The translations under genes and the position numbers were made by a program. 64,000 bases of DNA from Confluentibacter flavum (GTDB lineage Bacteria > Bacteroidota > Bacteroidia > Flavobacteriales > Flavobacteriaceae): positions 1 through 64,000 of the forward strand of contig NZ_PJEO01000011.1 of assembly GCF_002843175.1 (NCBI RefSeq), written 5' to 3'. The stretch's first letter is position 1. Every line of letters starts with the position of its first letter. A model generated the notes under the pieces. That model saw nothing but the letters and a program-made list of their open reading frames with translations, did not search any database and had not been told where the DNA came from. This document shows, piece by piece, positions 37,059-45,621 of this stretch.

Positions 37059-39392
37059 TTGGAAAAGTATTTAAGTCAGTTAAACGAAGCACAATTAGAG
37101 CCTACTTTACAAAAAGATGGGCCCATGATTATTATTGCCGGTGCAGGTTCTGGCAAAACACGTGTACTTACATTTAGAATTGCTTATTTGATGAGTCAGG
37201 GTGTTGATTCTTTCAATATTTTGGCTTTAACATTTACCAACAAAGCCGCAAAAGAAATGAAAGAGCGAATTGCTACTATTGTTGGAAGTAGTGAAGCTAA
37301 AAACTTATGGATGGGGACATTCCACTCTGTTTTTGCTAAAATTTTACGTAGCGAAGCAGATAAATTAGGCTATCCAAGTAATTTCACGATTTACGATACA
37401 CAAGATTCAGACCGATTGATTGCTTCTATTATCAAGGAAATGAATCTCGATAAAGATATTTATAAATACAAGCAAATTCGTTCTAGAATATCATCTTACA
37501 AAAACAGTTTAATTACGGTTCGCGCTTATTTTCAAAATCCAGAATTAATTGAAGCCGATACCATGGCTAGACGACCACGTTTAGGGGACATTTATAAAGA
37601 ATATGTAAACAGATGTTTTAAGGCTGGCGCCATGGATTTTGATGATTTGTTATTGAAAACCAATGAATTATTGACGCGTTTTCCTGATGTATTGATGAAA
37701 TACCAAAACAGGTTTAAATATATTTTGGTAGATGAGTATCAAGATACCAACCATTCGCAATACTTAATTGTGAGAGCACTCTCCGATAGATTTCAGAATA
37801 TTTGTGTTGTAGGTGATGATGCCCAAAGTATATATGCGTTTCGTGGCGCCAACATCAATAATATTTTGAATTTTCAAAAGGATTACGATGATGTGAAGGT
37901 CTTTCGATTGGAGCAAAATTACCGTTCTACAAAAAACATCGTTAATGCAGCAAATTCCATCATTGAAAAAAACCAAACCAAACTCGATAAAGTCGTTTGG
38001 ACTGCCAATGATGAGGGTTCAAAAATTAAAGTGCATCGATCTTTAACAGATGGTGACGAAGGGCGGTATGTAGCGAGCACTATTTTTGAAGAAAAAATGA
38101 ACCATCAATTGAAAAACAGTGATTTTGCCATTTTGTACAGAACCAATTCGCAATCGCGAGCGATTGAAGAAGCGTTGCGTAAACGGGATATTCCTTATCG
38201 AATTTATGGAGGCACATCTTTTTATCAGAGAAAGGAAATTAAAGATGTATTATCCTATTTGAGATTGATAGTAAATCCAGCTGACGAGGAAGCTTTAGTG
38301 CGAATCATCAATTTTCCAGCTCGTGGCATTGGTCAGACCACCATCGATAGGCTAGTTGTAGCGGCTAATGGTTATAATCGAAGTATTTTTGAGGTTTTAA
38401 AGAATATCAATAAAGTAGACATTAATATAAATTCTGGAACAAAAAATAAGCTTCAGGATTTTGTGACGCTTATTGAGAGTTACCAAGTATTGAATCAAAC
38501 AGCTAATGTGTTTGAGTTGGCAGAGTATGTTACCAGAACCAGTGGTTTAATAAATGAATTGAAAAAAGATGGTACACCCGAAGGCGTTACCAGAATGGAG
38601 AATATTGAAGAGCTTTTAAATGGTATGAAGGATTTTGTGGAAGGTCAGAAAGAAGTGGCTGATACCACAGGATCTTTAGCGGAATTTTTAGAAGATGTAG
38701 CCTTGGCAACCGATTTAGATGCTGATAAAGGCGATACCAATCATGTGGCATTGATGACCATCCATTTGGCTAAAGGATTGGAATTCCCGAATGTGTTTAT
38801 TGTTGGATTGGAAGAAGATTTATTTCCTAGTGCCATGAGCATGAATACACGAAGCGAACTGGAAGAGGAACGGAGATTATTTTACGTAGCCTTAACACGG
38901 GCCGAAAAACAAGCCTATTTAACCTATGCTTTATCAAGATACCGTTGGGGTAAATTAATTGATTCTGAACCTAGCCGTTTTATAGAGGAAATAGACGAGG
39001 AATATGTAGAAATTTTAACGCCACCTGAAGAACTTAGATTTAACCCTATGCTGAGCGCTGATATTTTTGGAGACGTTGAGCCTAACAGAATCCGATTTAA
39101 ACCAGCGAAACAAGTTGAGTTTAATAAAGGAAAAATTTCAAAAGAAGAGCCTACAAAATTTCAAGGAAGTTCGCCAAAAAATCTAAAACCAGTCGGACAA
39201 ACAAATGGTAACGTTAATTTATTCGACAGTAAATTAGTAGTTGGCAATTTAGTTAAGCACATTCGTTTTGGTACGGGAGAAGTTCTTAAAATAGAAGGGG
39301 CAGGCGCAGATATAAAAGCTGAAATTAATTTTCAGCATGGAGGCGTAAAAAAATTATTATTGCGTTTTGCTAAATTAGAAGTCGTTGGATAA
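37059..39392 (+). CDS. UvrD/PcrA-type ATP-dependent 3'-5' DNA helicase
   Basis: A 777-residue superfamily 1A helicase. The start is TTG: it keeps the Q-motif LSQLNEAQ (residues 5-12), which the first internal ATG would remove. Walker A is GAGSGKTR (near 28), motif II DEYQDTN (near 226), then GDDAQSIYAFRGA, QNYRST, and motif VI VALTRAEKQAYLTYA (about 613). The C-terminal 60 residues (VGNLVKHIRFGTGEV) resemble a Tudor-like domain. It acts in nucleotide excision repair and in removing RNA polymerase or recombinase. It converges with the esterase gene, with 20 bp between stops. Confidence 0.94.
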   Translation: MEKYLSQLNEAQLEPTLQKDGPMIIIAGAGSGKTRVLTFRIAYLMSQGVDSFNILALTFTNKAAKEMKERIATIVGSSEAKNLWMGTFHSVFAKILRSEADKLGYPSNFTIYDTQDSDRLIASIIKEMNLDKDIYKYKQIRSRISSYKNSLITVRAYFQNPELIEADTMARRPRLGDIYKEYVNRCFKAGAMDFDDLLLKTNELLTRFPDVLMKYQNRFKYILVDEYQDTNHSQYLIVRALSDRFQNICVVGDDAQSIYAFRGANINNILNFQKDYDDVKVFRLEQNYRSTKNIVNAANSIIEKNQTKLDKVVWTANDEGSKIKVHRSLTDGDEGRYVASTIFEEKMNHQLKNSDFAILYRTNSQSRAIEEALRKRDIPYRIYGGTSFYQRKEIKDVLSYLRLIVNPADEEALVRIINFPARGIGQTTIDRLVVAANGYNRSIFEVLKNINKVDININSGTKNKLQDFVTLIESYQVLNQTANVFELAEYVTRTSGLINELKKDGTPEGVTRMENIEELLNGMKDFVEGQKEVADTTGSLAEFLEDVALATDLDADKGDTNHVALMTIHLAKGLEFPNVFIVGLEEDLFPSAMSMNTRSELEEERRLFYVALTRAEKQAYLTYALSRYRWGKLIDSEPSRFIEEIDEEYVEILTPPEELRFNPMLSADIFGDVEPNRIRFKPAKQVEFNKGKISKEEPTKFQGSSPKNLKPVGQTNGNVNLFDSKLVVGNLVKHIRFGTGEVLKIEGAGADIKAEINFQHGGVKKLLLRFAKLEVVG

Positions 39393-39412
39393 TTCTCAAA
39401 ATATTTGATTGC

Positions 39413-40267
39413 TTAAAGATGTGTTTGCATAAAAGATTTAAGTTTTAACCAAGTGTCTAATAGTTCTAAACCTTCCCAACCATGACCTTCGTTGGGATAC
39501 AAAGTGAATTCATGCGTAACACCTAGGTTTTGAAGTTTATCCCTTAAATCCGTTCCTTGGGTAATAGGAATTAAAGGATCTTGTCCACCATAAAATAAAA
39601 TGGTTGGTGGTGCCGTAGCAGACACTTGGTGATACGGACTTACTTCTTCTAAGAAAGATAGCTCTGTATTTACGCCAAATGAGTTTAATGCCTCCTGTAA
39701 AACAGGATCGGTATTGTTTAAGTATGCAGGGTCTGTCAAATTGGTTGGCCCTACAATACTGCAAACCATTTTTATGTTTTTAAAATCATCAAAAGCATAA
39801 CTCCATAAAAGCGATAAATGTCCTCCCGCGCTAATCCCTATAAATCCGAAATCTTCAGATATAGTGTATTTAGCTTTGTTTTCTTTTAAGTAATTTACAA
39901 TGGAGCTAATATCCTCAATTTGCATAGGGTAAGCACTGTTGTTTGTATTTGCTAATCGATAATTAACATTAACAATTGCTAGATTAGTGAAATCTTGTTG
40001 AATAATATCTTTAATGGCATCCATATCGCTTTTATCACCAGAAGTCCAACCTCCGCCATGGACCAAAATTATTATTTTAGTGGTTGATGTTCGGTTGGCG
40101 GGTAAGTATAAATCAAAACGTTGATTCTCATTATTACCATAAGAAACATCAAGTTCTTGATAGTATTTGGAGGGATCTAATGGGACATCAGTCAATATAT
40201 CTTCATCCGCTTTGTTTGAACAACTATATATAACAAATAATAAGAAAATATACTTTAGGTGCTTCAT
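39413..40267 (-). CDS. Lipoprotein alpha/beta hydrolase (carboxylesterase-like)
   Basis: A 284-residue protein with a lipoprotein signal (cleavage before the Cys in VIYSCSNKADED). It has an HGGGW oxyanion motif, nucleophile GISAGGH, the acid in GGQDPLIP and the base in NEGHGWEG. This is the layout of the BD-FAE/acetyl esterase-like group that removes acyl groups from glycans or other esters at the membrane or in the periplasm. The substrate is unknown. No glycan-utilisation genes are next to it. Confidence 0.87.
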   Translation of the reverse strand: MKHLKYIFLLFVIYSCSNKADEDILTDVPLDPSKYYQELDVSYGNNENQRFDLYLPANRTSTTKIIILVHGGGWTSGDKSDMDAIKDIIQQDFTNLAIVNVNYRLANTNNSAYPMQIEDISSIVNYLKENKAKYTISEDFGFIGISAGGHLSLLWSYAFDDFKNIKMVCSIVGPTNLTDPAYLNNTDPVLQEALNSFGVNTELSFLEEVSPYHQVSATAPPTILFYGGQDPLIPITQGTDLRDKLQNLGVTHEFTLYPNEGHGWEGLELLDTWLKLKSFMQTHL

Positions 40268-40314
40268 AATAAAAATAATATTTACTTTGTAAACGCTAAA
40301 GCAAGATACATATT

Positions 40315-40935
40315 ATGGCAGAGTTTATTAGAATATACGAAGAAAACCCAAATCCGAAAGAGATTGAAAGGGTAGTGGCTATTCTAAAAAGAGGTGGTTT
40401 AATTATTTATCCTACAGATACGGTATATGGTTTGGGATGTGATATTACCAATTTAAAAGCGTTGGAACGTATAGCAAGAATTAAGAACGTAAAACTTGAA
40501 AAGGCGAATTTTTCTTTTGTTTGTCATGATTTAAGTCACTTAAGTGATTATGTAAAACAAATTAATAGTTCAACCTTTAAGATTTTAAAACGAGCCCTTC
40601 CGGGGCCTTATACATTCATTCTTCCTGGCTCAAACACCTTGCCTAATCCTTTTAAAAAAAAGAAAACAGTTGGTATTAGGGTGCCTAAAAATAATATAGC
40701 CATTGAAATTGTAAAACTCTTGGGAAATCCTATTATTTCAACATCAATTCGTGATGAAGATGAGGTTTTGGAATATACAACAGACCCAGAGCTTATTTTA
40801 GAAAAATGGGATGACTTGGTCGATTTGGTAATTGATGGTGGTTATGGCGACAATCAGGCGTCTACTGTAATAGATTTATCTGAAGACGAACCTATTGTTG
40901 TTAGGGAAGGTAAAGGGAGTTTGGAGATATTTTAG
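40315..40935 (+). CDS. Sua5/YciO/YrdC family protein, probable L-threonylcarbamoyladenylate synthase
   Basis: A 206-residue protein with the YrdC core: IIYPTDTVYGLGCD (near 33-46), followed by a conserved basic segment NVKLEKANFSFVCHD, then LPGPYTFIL and GIRVPKN. The family makes threonylcarbamoyl-AMP for the t6A37 modification of tRNA. The K-x-x-K region reads KLEKA, as in the YciO branch, whose function is less well proven than that of YrdC or Sua5. Annotation as TC-AMP synthase is therefore likely but not certain. Confidence 0.82.
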   Translation: MAEFIRIYEENPNPKEIERVVAILKRGGLIIYPTDTVYGLGCDITNLKALERIARIKNVKLEKANFSFVCHDLSHLSDYVKQINSSTFKILKRALPGPYTFILPGSNTLPNPFKKKKTVGIRVPKNNIAIEIVKLLGNPIISTSIRDEDEVLEYTTDPELILEKWDDLVDLVIDGGYGDNQASTVIDLSEDEPIVVREGKGSLEIF

Positions 40936-41040
40936 TTTGTTAGCTGTTGGTTCTTGGTTCATGGAGCATGGTTCCTGTTAAGAGAATAAAAATTGCAACA
41001 ATTCTATAGTTTATATTATAAATAGAGCAATTTAGGTAGT

Positions 41041-41125
41041 TGTTTGGGATAGGGATAGGAGTGAAAAGCCCACAGAGAGGAACGAGTAAAGACTTGTAAC
41101 GCATAGCCAGGCCTTTAGGTAACGT
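41041..41125. ncRNA. Possible structured RNA or repeat element of flavobacterial type
   Basis: The sequence carries gggatagggataggagtgaa, then aagccc, and later acttgtaacgcatagcc. It reminds me of a GGGATAG...GTAACGGATAGCC element seen after many genes in Flavobacteriia. It lies between two convergent genes, where no protein is expected. The match is from memory and no covariance model was tested; the Flavo-1 motif is one candidate to compare. Confidence 0.3.
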
Positions 41126-41126
41126 C

Positions 41127-41146
41127 ATCTACTGAAACAAGTTCAG
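41127..41146. repeat. Dispersed short palindromic element, copy 2
   Basis: Identical over 20 bp to 17425-17444; the arms CTGAA and TTCAG can form a small hairpin. It lies directly next to the ompA-like terminator. Confidence 0.75.
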
Positions 41147-41148
41147 CA

Positions 41149-41180
41149 TAAAAAAAAGCCCAACCTTTCAGTTGAGCTTT
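41149..41180 (-). terminator. Intrinsic terminator of the OmpA-family gene
   Basis: A 10-bp stem (41155-41164 with 41171-41180, one wobble pair) and a 6-base loop, followed on the minus strand by a T8-like tract. It is 22 bp past the stop of the gene at 41203. Confidence 0.82.
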
Positions 41181-41202
41181 CTTATATGATTTTAAATTCT
41201 AA

Positions 41203-42039
41203 TTAGTTTTGAGCAGAAAGATTTTTCATTTCTTTTTCAACCATATCATAGAATTGGTCAATTTTTGGTAATACTACAATACGTGTACGTCTATTTGTAG
41301 CTCTGTTTTCAGCAGTATCATTATCAACCAAAGGAACATAATCAGCACGACCAGCGGCAATAAGTTGTTTTGGGTTTACACCAAGACCTTGTAAAACTCT
41401 TATAATAGATGTTGAACGTTTTACACTTAAATCCCAGTTATCCAATAACACACCACTTTGGTAAGGTACACTGTCTGTATGACCTTCAACCATACATTCG
41501 AAATCAGGTTTGCTATTTACAACTTTAGCAACTTTAGCTAAAACTTCTTTAGCTCTTGTAGTTACGTTATAGCTACCACTTTGGAATAATAATTTATCAG
41601 CAATAGAAATAAATACAACACCTTTTTCAACATTGATCTCAATATCTGGATCGTTGATTCCTACTTCACGTTTTAAGCTAGTCACTATAGCAAGCGTGAT
41701 GCTGTCTTTTTGATTTAAAGCATCTTGTAAACGTGTGATTTTCAAATCTTTTTCTTTTATGCTTTCAAGCGTTTTTTCAATATTGCTAGCACCTTTAGAT
41801 GATAAAACCGTTAAGTTGTCATTGGCTTTACGCAAATCTGCAACTTGTTCTTCAAGTGCTGTTGCTCTTGCAGTTGATGTTGCTCTTTCTTCTAAGCAAG
41901 AATTTAATTTTACTGTTGCAGAATTAAGCAAATCTTGAGTTTCTTTTTGTTTTGCCTGTAAGTCTGTGAATTGTTTTTTTGACACACAAGAACTTAATAG
42001 TAGTATTGTAGCCAAGCTAAATAATAAAACTTTTTTCAT
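41203..42039 (-). CDS. OmpA family lipoprotein with coiled coil
   Basis: A 278-residue protein. A lipoprotein signal ends at LLSSC (Cys near 17). The region of about 20-115 is a heptad-rich coiled coil (LQAKQKETQDLLNSA). The OmpA/MotB peptidoglycan-binding domain is about 135-270, with the signature VEGHTDSVPY and NRATNRRTRIVV. It probably ties the outer membrane to peptidoglycan. It has a plausible -7 box upstream and a terminator downstream, so it is likely to be monocistronic. Confidence 0.92.
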   Translation of the reverse strand: MKKVLLFSLATILLLSSCVSKKQFTDLQAKQKETQDLLNSATVKLNSCLEERATSTARATALEEQVADLRKANDNLTVLSSKGASNIEKTLESIKEKDLKITRLQDALNQKDSITLAIVTSLKREVGINDPDIEINVEKGVVFISIADKLLFQSGSYNVTTRAKEVLAKVAKVVNSKPDFECMVEGHTDSVPYQSGVLLDNWDLSVKRSTSIIRVLQGLGVNPKQLIAAGRADYVPLVDNDTAENRATNRRTRIVVLPKIDQFYDMVEKEMKNLSAQN

Positions 42040-42077
42040 AATTATTGATAAGGATTAATTTCTAAAAATATTATACA

Positions 42078-42085
42078 CAAAAATA
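42078..42085 (-). promoter_or_regulatory. Putative -7 box (TAnnTTTG)
   Basis: The minus strand reads TATTTTTG, 38 bp before the ATG of the OmpA-family gene. No -33 element lies at the right spacing. Confidence 0.4.
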
Positions 42086-42134
42086 TGGAAAATTCGATAT
42101 AATTTAACACTTTAACAAAACTTTTATTAAAAAA

Positions 42135-43124
42135 CTATAAACATTTATAGGTTGTTTTTTTATTTAGGAAATAATCAATTACAATGGATGTTTTGCTAAA
42201 ATATTTTATTTTATTTTTTTGGAGTTTTCGTTGTTTTAAATAGTAAGGTAAGTACCTGTAAAAACTAACATGCGATTTTAAAATGGCTAAGGAATGACTG
42301 GGTTTTAATTCGAATAAAAATTTAACGCTTGCAACTCCATCTAAAGTTAGACGAAAAAACATCACAGGAAACAAAGGCCCTTTTGCATTTTTGATTAAGG
42401 TGAATAAACTATTTCTAAAATTCAAATACGTTTTTTTAGAATTTGATTTTGACAGCGTAGCACCACCCAAATGATACACTTTAGACTGATATACATATTT
42501 AATGTTATAACCTGAATTTTTAGCTCTCCAACACAAGTCTATTTCTTCTATGTGTGCAAAAAAGTGCTCGTCAAAACCATTTAGTTTTTTAAATACCTCG
42601 CTTCTTACAAAAAAACAAGCTCCAGAAGCCCAAAATATATCTGCAATATCATCATATTGTCCAATATCTTGTTCTAAAGTATTAAATAGCCTGCCTCGGC
42701 AATACGGGAAGCCATATTTATCAATAAATCCGCCAGCCGCACCAGCATATTCAAAATAATCTTTGTTTTTGTAATCTAAAATTTTAGGCTGGATGATGGC
42801 TGTATTAGATTCGTTTTCAAATACATTAATAATTGGTGTTATCCAGTTTTTAGTGACTTCAACATCGCTATTCAACAGACAAAACACATCGGCTTCAATG
42901 TGTTTTAAAGCGTCATTATAACCTTTGGCAAAGCCACCATTTATGCTATTTTTTATGATTTTTATACTTGGGTAGTTAGAACTTACAAAAACAATGGAAT
43001 CATCTGTTGAAGCATTATCAACCACGTAAATCGTTGCGTCATTCGAATGTTCAACAACCGAAGGCAAAAACTGTTCTAATAGTTTTTTTCCGTTCCAATT
43101 TAATATAACGACAGCTATTTTCAT
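42135..43124 (-). CDS. Glycosyltransferase family 2 protein
   Basis: A 329-residue GT-A fold enzyme. It starts MKIAVVILNWNGKKLLEQFL, has VVDNASTDDS for nucleotide-sugar binding, the metal-binding LLNSDVEV (DxD-like), and GFDEHFFAHIEEIDLCWR with the acceptor-side ED motif. This pattern is typical of rhamnosyl- or galactofuranosyltransferase-like GT2 members in surface-glycan synthesis. A hydrophobic stretch near 230-255 could touch the membrane. It follows the HsdR_N-like gene by 34 bp and is probably cotranscribed with it. Confidence 0.88.
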   Translation of the reverse strand: MKIAVVILNWNGKKLLEQFLPSVVEHSNDATIYVVDNASTDDSIVFVSSNYPSIKIIKNSINGGFAKGYNDALKHIEADVFCLLNSDVEVTKNWITPIINVFENESNTAIIQPKILDYKNKDYFEYAGAAGGFIDKYGFPYCRGRLFNTLEQDIGQYDDIADIFWASGACFFVRSEVFKKLNGFDEHFFAHIEEIDLCWRAKNSGYNIKYVYQSKVYHLGGATLSKSNSKKTYLNFRNSLFTLIKNAKGPLFPVMFFRLTLDGVASVKFLFELKPSHSLAILKSHVSFYRYLPYYLKQRKLQKNKIKYFSKTSIVIDYFLNKKTTYKCL

Positions 43125-43158
43125 TTATGTTCCGAATTCACGAATATTATAGTTTACA

Positions 43159-43638
43159 TTACCTATAATCAGGTATATCTCTTAAAAAATTATAACGTTC
43201 GTTTTGATAATCCATTTGGCAATAATAATGATTTAATCCGTTGGTAACCATCAAATATGTAGCATTTAAAGTCAGGTTATATTTTGCAATTTGATCGAAT
43301 GTTACTTGATTAATGGGAATATTTGGTGCTTTGCATTCAATGATGATTAAAATACTGCCATCTGTATTAAAAACGACTATGTCGTAACGCTTACTTAAAT
43401 TGTTGATTTTTAATTCCTTTTCAACATTAATTAAAGATATAGGGTAATTTTTTTCATTAATTAAATAATGAACGCAATGTTGCCTTACCCATTCTTCGGG
43501 TTGTAAAACCACAAACTTTTTACGTATCACGTCGAAAATAGAAATTTTATTTTCGCTATTTTTGAATCGAAACGAAAACTTTGGAAAGTTGAGTTGTTGC
43601 AAAACGGTGTTTAATATTTTTCCAAAGTTAATCTTCAA
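43159..43638 (-). CDS. Type I restriction HsdR N-terminal-like (PD-(D/E)xK) small protein
   Basis: A protein of up to 159 residues with a nuclease-like core: RYDIVVFNTDGS followed by LIIIECKAP, that is the D...ExK motif of the HsdR_N fold. No helicase, methylase or specificity gene is near, so this is not a restriction system. There is no ATG at the 5' end: TTG at 43636-43638 gives MKINFGKILN, and a second TTG at 43600-43602 would give MQQLNFPKF, which agrees with my memory of related proteins. The usual position next to holA is kept, divergently. The function is unknown. Confidence 0.78.
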   Translation of the reverse strand: MKINFGKILNTVLQQLNFPKFSFRFKNSENKISIFDVIRKKFVVLQPEEWVRQHCVHYLINEKNYPISLINVEKELKINNLSKRYDIVVFNTDGSILIIIECKAPNIPINQVTFDQIAKYNLTLNATYLMVTNGLNHYYCQMDYQNERYNFLRDIPDYR

Positions 43639-43707
43639 TAATCAAATACCAAATTCGTGACTTGTTTTTTGGGATTTAAAATTTATAATTTTTGAAATTT
43701 CTCAGTT

Positions 43708-44712
43708 TTGGAAGAAGTAAAACAATTAGTAACCGATATTAAAAATGGTATTATTAAACCTATTTATTTTTTAATGGGTGAAGAGCCTTATTATATTGAT
43801 AGGATTTCAGAGTTCATCGAAAAGAATGTTTTAAGCGACGAAGAAAAAGGTTTTAACCAAATGGTTTTGTATGGTAGGGATGTTACCATTGAAGATATTG
43901 TTAGCAATGCCAAGCGTTACCCCATGATGGCAGAACGCCAAGTCATTATTGTTAAGGAGGCACAAGATTTATCCAGAACCATTGAGAATTTGGCTGGTTA
44001 TGCTGCACATCCGCAACCCACAACGGTTTTAGTTGTTAACTATAAATACAAAAAAATTGATAAGCGTAAAGCCCTATATAAAGCAGTTAATAAAATCGGT
44101 GTTATTTATGAAAGTAAAAAACTATATGAAAATCAGGTAGCCGATTGGATTCGACGGGTTTTAGCTTCTAAGAATTATACCATATCTCCAAAAGCGGCAC
44201 AAATGCTTGTGGAATTTTTGGGAACCGATTTAAGTAAAATAAATAACGAACTGGATAAACTTCAAATCATTTTACCTAAGGGAAGTAATATCACACCCGA
44301 GGCTATTGAAGAAAATATTGGTATCAGTAAAGACTACAATAATTTTGAATTACAAAAAGCCATTGGCGAAAGAGATGTTCTAAAAGCACATAAAATTGTC
44401 CATTATTTTGCCGAGAATCCAAAAGATAACCCCATGGTTGTTACGGTTTCTTTATTGTTTAATTTCTTTTCGCAATTGCTTCATTTTCATGGTTTAAACG
44501 ATAAATCCCCTAGAACTATCGCTTCTGCCTTAAAAATAAATCCGTATTTCGTTAATGATTATATTACTGCTGCACGCAACTATCCTATGAAAAAAGTAAG
44601 CGGTATTGTTTCAACCTTACGCGAGTTTGATGTAAAAAGCAAAGGCGTTGGCTCAAATGCTGTTCCGCAAGGCGATTTACTTAAAGAACTATTGGTGAAA
44701 ATAGTATCTTAG
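43708..44712 (+). CDS. holA: DNA polymerase III subunit delta
   Basis: A 334-residue clamp-loader subunit with a TTG start (MEEVKQLVTDIKNG). It has IYFLMGEEPYYIDRI at the N-terminus, YPMMAERQVIIVKEAQ, then the collar-domain region with ALKINPYFVNDYITAARNY. Delta opens the beta clamp so that the loader can place it on DNA. There are 69 bp to the divergent HsdR_N-like start and 33 bp to the following propeller gene. Confidence 0.92.
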   Translation: MEEVKQLVTDIKNGIIKPIYFLMGEEPYYIDRISEFIEKNVLSDEEKGFNQMVLYGRDVTIEDIVSNAKRYPMMAERQVIIVKEAQDLSRTIENLAGYAAHPQPTTVLVVNYKYKKIDKRKALYKAVNKIGVIYESKKLYENQVADWIRRVLASKNYTISPKAAQMLVEFLGTDLSKINNELDKLQIILPKGSNITPEAIEENIGISKDYNNFELQKAIGERDVLKAHKIVHYFAENPKDNPMVVTVSLLFNFFSQLLHFHGLNDKSPRTIASALKINPYFVNDYITAARNYPMKKVSGIVSTLREFDVKSKGVGSNAVPQGDLLKELLVKIVS

Positions 44713-44745
44713 CCTTTCGAATAATCACATTTTTAATTTTACTCC

Positions 44746-45621
44746 ATGAAAAAAAATATCCCATTAGCGGTAATTCTAGTTATTATGCTTATGACGTTTC
44801 ATATAAGCTATTCACAAACAAAGAAAACTGAAATAACATTGACTAAACTTTGGGAAACGGATACGATATTAAAAACAGCCGAAGCTGTGAGATATCATCC
44901 AGGAAAAGATATCATTTATGTATCAAATATTGGAGGATTACCGCCCAATAAAAAAGATGGTGATGGCTATATTTCCCTGCTCAGTAAAAATGGAAAAATT
45001 GTTAAACATGATTGGGTTACAGGAATCCATGCGCCAAAAGGGCTCAACTTTTTTAATGGTAAATTATTTGTTGGTGATATAGACACTGTTGTTGAGATAG
45101 ATGTTGAGACCGGTAAAATAGAAAATAAACACCCTATAACCAATGCTGTTTTTATCAATGATTTGGATATAGATACCAATGGCGATATTTATGTAACGGA
45201 CTCTCAGGACGAAAAAATTTTTAAGCTTGTAAATGACGAATCTTCGTTGTGGCTTGATTTAAAAGGATTTTATCCTAATGGTATTTTAGTTGAAGACAAC
45301 AGAATACTTATATTATCTTCCAGTAAAGGAGAATTAATTACGATAGATAAAATAACAAAAGAAAAAACAGTATTGGCATCGGGCGTAAGAGGAGGCGATG
45401 GCATTGTACCAATCAATGAAGGTTATATACTTTCGGCTTTTCAGGGTGAAATATATTTTGCTGATAAAAACATGCTAAATACCCCTGCAATAAAATTGTT
45501 GGACACTAGGGCAAATAAATTGAATGCTGCCGATATGTCTTTCATTCCAAAAGAAAATATATTGTTGGTTCCTACTTTTTATGGAAATACAGTGGTTGCT
45601 TATAAGTTGGATTACAAATAA
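44746..45621 (+). CDS. Exported SMP-30/gluconolactonase-like beta-propeller protein
   Basis: A 291-residue protein with a signal peptide (ends near ISYSQ). Six-bladed-propeller repeats are visible as AEAVRYHPGKDIIYVSN, GLNFFNGKLFVGD and INDLDIDTNGDIYVTDSQ. The acidic metal-site residues expected for lactonases are only partly recognisable, so it may be a binding propeller rather than an enzyme. The 3' end overlaps the 3' end of the YfcC gene by 10 bp. Confidence 0.78.
   Translation: MKKNIPLAVILVIMLMTFHISYSQTKKTEITLTKLWETDTILKTAEAVRYHPGKDIIYVSNIGGLPPNKKDGDGYISLLSKNGKIVKHDWVTGIHAPKGLNFFNGKLFVGDIDTVVEIDVETGKIENKHPITNAVFINDLDIDTNGDIYVTDSQDEKIFKLVNDESSLWLDLKGFYPNGILVEDNRILILSSSKGELITIDKITKEKTVLASGVRGGDGIVPINEGYILSAFQGEIYFADKNMLNTPAIKLLDTRANKLNAADMSFIPKENILLVPTFYGNTVVAYKLDYK

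Noticed and set aside
43159-43638. Type I restriction system
   Set aside because: Only a small HsdR_N-like fold is present; no translocase, methylase or specificity subunit is near.
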